10,939 nucleotides of DNA, taken from contig JALUZX010000235.1 in assembly GCA_027011425.1 (NCBI GenBank), positions 1-10,939 on the forward strand. Direction: 5' to 3'. This stretch comes from Planctomycetota bacterium. Its GTDB lineage: Bacteria; Planctomycetota; UBA1135; JALUZX01. Under the pieces are notes generated by a model. It did no database searches. It was given only the letters and a program-made list of their open reading frames with translations, and was not told the DNA's origin. Made by a program: the position numbers and the translations under genes. Within the stretch, counting starts at the first letter, position 1, and every line of letters begins with the position of its first letter. Positions 7,195 through 10,939 of the stretch are shown in pieces.

Positions 7195-7763
7195 CCCGAG
7201 ACTCCCAGGGAAAGAAAATCCACGACTTCCTTGCAAGGTCCGGTGATGGAGAGTTTCCCCCCCCCTAAGACAAAACGAATCGTGAGGCACTGAATGGCCC
7301 CGACGATGGAAAGCGCCGCGCCGCGGACCGGAAGGTCCGGCTTGGTCTCCCCCCGCGACTTGGCTCCTTCCAGGAAAAGCGTGAAACGTTCCACCATCCC
7401 CTGGAACCATTCCAGGAGTTCCTCCCGGAGGGATTCGTCGCGGTTGTATGTGGAATCCGACAGAAAGAGGATCGTGACTCCATTTACTTCCTCCAGGTAT
7501 CTCATGAGGCCGCAAAGGGTCTGCTCCAGGAACTCTCGGGGAGGTGCCTGGAAGTCGGCCTGGTCCACGATCTGGAAGAACCTCTCCCGGACCCGGCGGA
7601 TCATCCCCCTCATCAGGTCCTGCTTGTCCTTGAAGTGGCGATACATGGCGGGCTCGGAGAAGCCCATCTTCAGGGCCACCCGTTTCATTGTGAGACGGGC
7701 GAGGCCATCCTCTACGATGACCTCCATGGCCTTTTGGAGAATTTCTTCGCGGCGGCTGGACAC
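7191..7763 (-). CDS. TetR/AcrR family transcriptional regulator
   Basis: A 190-residue repressor starting at GTG 7763, with AAAGG about seven bases upstream. Residues 1-50 form the DNA-binding domain: REEILQKAMEVIVEDG (helix 1), then the helix-turn-helix LTMKRVALKMGFSEPAMYRH (24-43) and FKDKQDLM, the characteristic TetR ending. Residues 55-190 are an all-helical ligand-binding and dimerisation domain too variable to predict an inducer. It is the first gene of the operon and its stop overlaps the adaptor start as ATGA, so it very probably represses its own operon through the palindrome at 7785-7806. A self-repressing TetR with its pump genes would be released by a pump substrate; that last point is inference from family behaviour. 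Confidence 0.92.
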   Translation of the reverse strand: MSSRREEILQKAMEVIVEDGLARLTMKRVALKMGFSEPAMYRHFKDKQDLMRGMIRRVRERFFQIVDQADFQAPPREFLEQTLCGLMRYLEEVNGVTILFLSDSTYNRDESLREELLEWFQGMVERFTLFLEGAKSRGETKPDLPVRGAALSIVGAIQCLTIRFVLGGGKLSITGPCKEVVDFLSLGVSG

Positions 7764-7784
7764 GAGGCGACCTTTCGTGAGGCA

Positions 7785-7806
7785 GGTTAGTTAGTCCTAA
7801 CTAGCC
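7785..7806. promoter_or_regulatory. Probable TetR operator (22-bp near-perfect palindrome)
   Basis: The half-sites GGTTAGTTAG (7785-7794) and CTAACTAGCC (7797-7806) are separated by TC. They are reverse complements at 9 of 10 positions. The site ends 22 nt upstream of the repressor start codon. Its size and position suit a TetR-family dimer site, and its AT-rich half-sites stand out in a GC-rich region. Confidence 0.72.
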
Positions 7807-7810
7807 TCCT

Positions 7811-7839
7811 AGAATGGTTCGGCCCGCCCGAGGTTTCAA
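7811..7839 (-). promoter_or_regulatory. Tentative promoter of the TetR-adaptor-pump operon
   Basis: On the - strand, TTGAAA (7839-7834; five of six matches to the sigma-70 -35) is followed after 17 nt by CATTCT (7816-7811; only three of six to the -10). The transcription start would then fall at the upstream edge of the palindrome, so a bound repressor would block initiation. The -10 is weak and the organism's promoter consensus is unknown. Confidence 0.35.
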
Positions 7840-7852
7840 CCATCAAAAAAAA

Positions 7853-7867
7853 TCGTAGGGGACGCCG
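7853..7867. repeat. 15-nt inverted repeat flanking the efflux operon, right arm
   Basis: TCGTAGGGGACGCCG is the exact reverse complement of 2922-2936. It lies immediately after a run of eight A (7845-7852) and about 90 nt upstream of the repressor start, so the pair brackets the operon almost exactly. Confidence 0.6.
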
Positions 7868-7869
7868 GG

Positions 7870-7887
7870 GGCGCCGTCTTCGGCGCC
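7870..7887. repeat. GC hairpin, 7-bp perfect stem
   Basis: The arms GGCGCCG and CGGCGCC flank a TCTT loop. It lies in the gap between the divergent repressor and kinase genes. No T-run follows on the + strand; on the - strand the eight-T run comes 17 nt later, too far for a standard intrinsic terminator. Confidence 0.6.
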
Positions 7888-7959
7888 GAACGTGGGCCCG
7901 GGATGGTTCAGGAAACCGCGAATCATCCCGCTGTCTGGGGAATCGCGGGACGACCGTCG

Positions 7960-7980
7960 GGCCGGCGCTGCGCGCCGACC
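7960..7980. repeat. GC hairpin, 9-bp stem with one wobble pair
   Basis: The arms GGCCGGCGC and GCGCCGACC flank a TGC loop; eight Watson-Crick pairs plus one G-T/G-U mismatch. Just upstream are two mutually exclusive 6-bp pairings: CCGCGA 7916-7921 with TCGCGG 7943-7948, and TCCCGC 7926-7931 with GCGGGA 7945-7950. Confidence 0.55.
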
Positions 7981-8193
7981 CTCGGGCTTCCCCTGCATGG
8001 TTTTCCTGCCAACCGGGAAAAGATGGTCAGGTTTCCCAATTTGCCTCTTGAGATGTCCCCATTTTCACAGGTATTTTGAGACCTTCCGCTAAACGGTGGA
8101 AGTTGGCGCAAAGCCTTTCCATCCGGGCGGTTCCCGTCGCCAAAAGGCCGAGTTTTCCTTTTTCAGGTTTTTTCTCAGAAACTTTTCGTGGGC

Positions 8194-10939
8194 GTGAAGC
8201 AAGAAAAAGGCCCGGAAGGAGAGGGCCATCCATCCGGACCGGAAGAACGGGAGTCTGACTCTTTGCGGTCCGAGATCCCCGGGACCCAATCCCCTGAAGG
8301 CCTTGCTTTCCTGGAGTTCCAGGCCGCATGGCATCGAGGGGAAGAACCTGGCCTGGAGGAATTCCTGGCCGCCCATCCAGAAGCGGGGCCGGAACTTCGC
8401 AGCCTAATCGAAGATTTTCTCTTCGTGGCCAGGGAAATGGGCGAAAACCCCGAGGGGACGCGGGTGGTGGACACAAGGACCCCTCCTCCCCCGCCCACCT
8501 TGGAGCCTGATCTTCCCGAGAGGGTCGGTCCCTACAAGGTGATCCGGCTCCTCGGGGAAGGAGGCATGGGGGCCGTCTACCTGGTGGAACAAACCGAGCC
8601 CGTCCGGCGCCTGGCCGCCCTAAAGCTGGTCAAGAAGGGCATGGACAGCAAGCGTGTCCTCCAGCGGTTCGACGCCGAGCGCCAGGCCCTGGTCATGATG
8701 GACCACCCCAACATCGCCCGGATCCTGGACGCAGGCACCGCCGGAACGGGCCAGCCCTATTTCCTGATGGAATATATCGACGGCCTCCCCATCCACCAGT
8801 ATTGCCGCAAGAAGGGCTTGGGTCTGGAGGATAGGATCCGTCTTTTCCTCGGGGTCTGCGCCGGCGTCCGGCACGCACACCAGAAAGGGATCATCCACAG
8901 AGACATAAAGCCCGGGAATATCCTTGTAACCGAAAAAGAAGGTAAGGCCGTCCCGAAGATCATCGACTTCGGCCTGGCCCGGGCCATGGGCCAGAGGCTC
9001 GTGGAAGGAAGCATCTATTCCCTCGAGGGGCAGGTCATCGGGACGCCCGAATACATGTCCCCCGAGCAGGCCGGATGGAGATCCCAGGATGTGGACACCC
9101 GCACGGACATCTACTCCTTGGGGGTGGTCCTCTACGAACTCCTGACCGGGTCTCTCCCTTACCCTGGGGAAGATCTCAGAAAGGTGAGCGTTCTTGAGAT
9201 CCAGCGGAAGCTGTTCGAGGAGGACCCCGTCCGGCCGAGCACCAGGGCGGCCCGCCTTCCCGCGGGGAAGTCCCCCATTCCCGGCCTCGACTCAAGGTTA
9301 CTGGCCCGCCGTCTCAAAGGAGACCTGGACTGGATTCTCATGAAAGCCCTGGAGAAGGACCGGGAGAGGCGCTACCAGACCGCCGCGGAGTTCTCCGAGG
9401 ACCTGGAGCGCTACCTGGAGGGGGAACCCGTGACCGCCAGGCCGCCTTCCCTGGCCTACAAAAGCTGGAAGTTCCTGCGCAAGCACGGCCTGCTTTCCGG
9501 GGCTGTCCTGGCCGTTCTCCTCACTGTCTTCGGCGCTCTCTACTTTTCCCTCCAGGAGGCCAGGGCCAGGATCCGGGTGGAAAGACAGAACCGGAAGATG
9601 GCCCAGGAGCAGGCCCAGAGGGAAAAGGCCCTCAGGGAGAGCCTCCAGAGGGCCATGGCCAGCGCCCGGGACACGACGGACAAACTGCTTGCCGTCGCGG
9701 CGATCCAACAAAAGGAAGCCCGGGGCGCGGAGGAAGTTCTTTGGACCGAGGACTTCGAAAGCTATCCGGAGGGCTCCTACATTTGTTCCCCCCGCCTCAA
9801 ATCCAGGTGGCGGTTGGGGGCGGACAACAAGAAAGCCTGGGTCGTAACCCTTCCCGGGTTTCCCAGGGGCACGGGCAAGTGCCTGGAGCTTGTGGGACGC
9901 AACGACTACCCGGACGGGGTGGTCCTCTGCACGCCCCTGGATCCGTCGAGCCGGTCCTACCTGGCCGATTTTACAGTGGAGTTCTGGGTCCGTCCCTACG
10001 AAGGCCCGGTTAAAAAAGACCCCAACGATCGATGCGGGGTAGACCTCAATACAAGGCCCCACTGGAGCGGTAAATCGGCACCCCTTTTTACCGTCGATGG
10101 TGATTGGAGAATCGAGACGGCGGGGGGGGCTCGTTTCAGGACCCGGTTCCCGAAGGAAGGTATAAGGTTTCATCACGTTCGCCTGCAATACCAAAGGATT
10201 TGCCCCGGGATGGTGCGCATGACGCTTTCCCTGGACGGGGGGAAGCCCGAAGTCCTGGAAAGGAAGGCGCTTCCGTTCGAGGACAAGCTCGTTTGGATCA
10301 CGATAGATTCCGGATCCGGGGAGACGTGGTTTGACGATATACGGGTGACCAGGCCGGCCAGAGGTCAGCCGCTCAGGAAGTTCCCTTACGCGCCCCGCCA
10401 TGAATATCTTCTCACCCCTCGTCCCATGACCCGGAGCGCGGCCTCCGCCTTGGCCCGGCGGTGGGGCGCGCGCCTCGCTTCGGCGGAAAACCGCTGGATC
10501 CGGCGCTGGTTCCTTCTCACCTTCGGCCATGCGGACTTCTGGGTCGGGGGAAGAGAAAAGGGAGGGCTTTTTCCTTTCCTCAGGGGGTCCGTCGTGTCCG
10601 GGGAAAACCCCGAGGTGATCCCTGAGATCGGTTTCATGCAGGGTGACGCCCTTCTTCCGGGCATCCTGGAGTTTTCCAGGCACCCTTCCTTTGCTTCGGC
10701 CGTCAAAACAGGGCAGGGGTGCCGGGGGGACCTGGAAGAAGCCCCAAGGCTCCTTGCCGCGGCCCCGCCCGTGGCGGGCCGGGCCCTGGAATTGGTCCTG
10801 GATGGGGTTCCCCGCGGGGCCAGGCCCTTCTTGGCGGTGGGGAGAAAAGAGGCCGACCTGGACCTCTCGGCGGCAGGGCTTTCGGGATGCCGGTTATGTT
10901 TGAGACCTGAAATCTGCATTTACCTGGGCTGGGGAGGGG
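8194..10939 (+). CDS. Transmembrane Ser/Thr protein kinase with multi-domain ectodomain (partial, runs off right edge)
   Basis: At least 915 residues with no stop in the window. The start is uncertain: GTG 8194 is used here; GTG 8188 and TTG 8263 (GGGAG nine bases upstream) are alternatives. Residues 30-90 form an acidic helical region common before kinases of this type. Kinase domain, about 113-410: GEGGMGAVY (121-129), ATP lysine K144, HRDIKPGN with D237, K239 and N242, DFG at 258-260, PEYMSPEQ (286-292). All catalytic residues are intact. One membrane helix lies at about 432-452, followed by a charged coiled coil to 510. The outside part has a concanavalin-like jelly roll (about 515-722: WTEDFESY ... 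WFDDIRVT), a C-type-lectin-like stretch (736-790: EYLLT, A..LARRWGARLASAEN, DFWVGG) and a C-terminal domain with C843 and C899 (GC...P.L...GLSGC.L). It probably phosphorylates cytoplasmic proteins in response to something bound outside the membrane; the ligand is unknown. Confidence 0.9.
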   Translation, partial: MKQEKGPEGEGHPSGPEERESDSLRSEIPGTQSPEGLAFLEFQAAWHRGEEPGLEEFLAAHPEAGPELRSLIEDFLFVAREMGENPEGTRVVDTRTPPPPPTLEPDLPERVGPYKVIRLLGEGGMGAVYLVEQTEPVRRLAALKLVKKGMDSKRVLQRFDAERQALVMMDHPNIARILDAGTAGTGQPYFLMEYIDGLPIHQYCRKKGLGLEDRIRLFLGVCAGVRHAHQKGIIHRDIKPGNILVTEKEGKAVPKIIDFGLARAMGQRLVEGSIYSLEGQVIGTPEYMSPEQAGWRSQDVDTRTDIYSLGVVLYELLTGSLPYPGEDLRKVSVLEIQRKLFEEDPVRPSTRAARLPAGKSPIPGLDSRLLARRLKGDLDWILMKALEKDRERRYQTAAEFSEDLERYLEGEPVTARPPSLAYKSWKFLRKHGLLSGAVLAVLLTVFGALYFSLQEARARIRVERQNRKMAQEQAQREKALRESLQRAMASARDTTDKLLAVAAIQQKEARGAEEVLWTEDFESYPEGSYICSPRLKSRWRLGADNKKAWVVTLPGFPRGTGKCLELVGRNDYPDGVVLCTPLDPSSRSYLADFTVEFWVRPYEGPVKKDPNDRCGVDLNTRPHWSGKSAPLFTVDGDWRIETAGGARFRTRFPKEGIRFHHVRLQYQRICPGMVRMTLSLDGGKPEVLERKALPFEDKLVWITIDSGSGETWFDDIRVTRPARGQPLRKFPYAPRHEYLLTPRPMTRSAASALARRWGARLASAENRWIRRWFLLTFGHADFWVGGREKGGLFPFLRGSVVSGENPEVIPEIGFMQGDALLPGILEFSRHPSFASAVKTGQGCRGDLEEAPRLLAAAPPVAGRALELVLDGVPRGARPFLAVGRKEADLDLSAAGLSGCRLCLRPEICIYLGWGG

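Larger units (their letters stand above)
7764..8193. other. 430-bp divergent intergenic region
   Basis: There is no credible gene here; short open frames in this stretch lack ribosome sites and recognisable content. It holds the TetR operator and tentative promoter at its left end, then the A-run, the 15-nt inverted-repeat arm and GC hairpins between 7853 and 7980. From about 7985 to 8193 the sequence is less GC-rich, with T-rich patches (for example 8152-8175). This should contain the kinase promoter, but no convincing -35/-10 pair is visible. The kinase frame is open only from 8080, after a TGA at 8077-8079. Confidence 0.6.

Noticed and set aside
7195..7515. Longer start for the membrane-fusion protein (ATG at 7515)
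   Set aside because: The extension runs antiphase through the TetR gene, which has a well-conserved helix-turn-helix frame. ATG 7194 has a ribosome site and is followed at once by the expected membrane anchor.
7870..7887. Intrinsic terminator
   Set aside because: The hairpin is strong, but no T-run follows it on the + strand and the T-run on the - strand is 17 nt away. There is also no gene ending nearby for it to serve.

Overview
This is a GC-rich bacterial window with long, tightly packed genes. The best taxonomic clue is the large kinase at the right end. Its C-terminus has the 'GC...P.L...G..GC.L' pattern of a small domain that is common at the ends of planctomycete surface proteins. Its layout (acidic N-terminal extension, kinase, one membrane helix, large ectodomain) also suits Planctomycetota. 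Acidobacteriota or Myxococcota remain possible, and the assignment is inference, not a search result.

Layout, left to right. (1) 1-618, + strand: the last 43 codons of a probable HAD-type phosphatase, overlapping a 165-residue DUF2058 (YaiL-like) protein. (2) 653-2221, - strand, convergent: a 522-residue protein that looks like a six-hairpin (alpha/alpha)6-barrel glycosidase. (3) 2222-2930: non-coding, filled by a tandem array of four copies of a palindromic element. Two copies are complete (155 bp, with GTGAAGAG/CTCTTCAC ends) and two have lost the left arm. (4) 2931-7763, - strand: a compact efflux operon read right to left as TetR repressor, membrane-fusion protein, RND pump, with start and stop codons overlapping. 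A 22-bp near-perfect palindrome sits just upstream of the repressor and is the likely operator. (5) 7764-8193: a 430-bp divergent intergenic region with the operator, a tentative promoter and several GC-rich hairpins. (6) 8194 to the right edge, + strand: a transmembrane Ser/Thr kinase with a multi-domain ectodomain, cut by the window end.

How the parts fit. The repressor, adaptor and pump form one ligand-inducible export unit: the adaptor and pump would make a tripartite system with an outer-membrane channel that is not encoded here. The kinase is transcribed away from the operon and nothing in the sequence links the two. The most unusual items are the repeat array, the kinase ectodomain, and a 15-nt inverted match at the two ends of the efflux operon.
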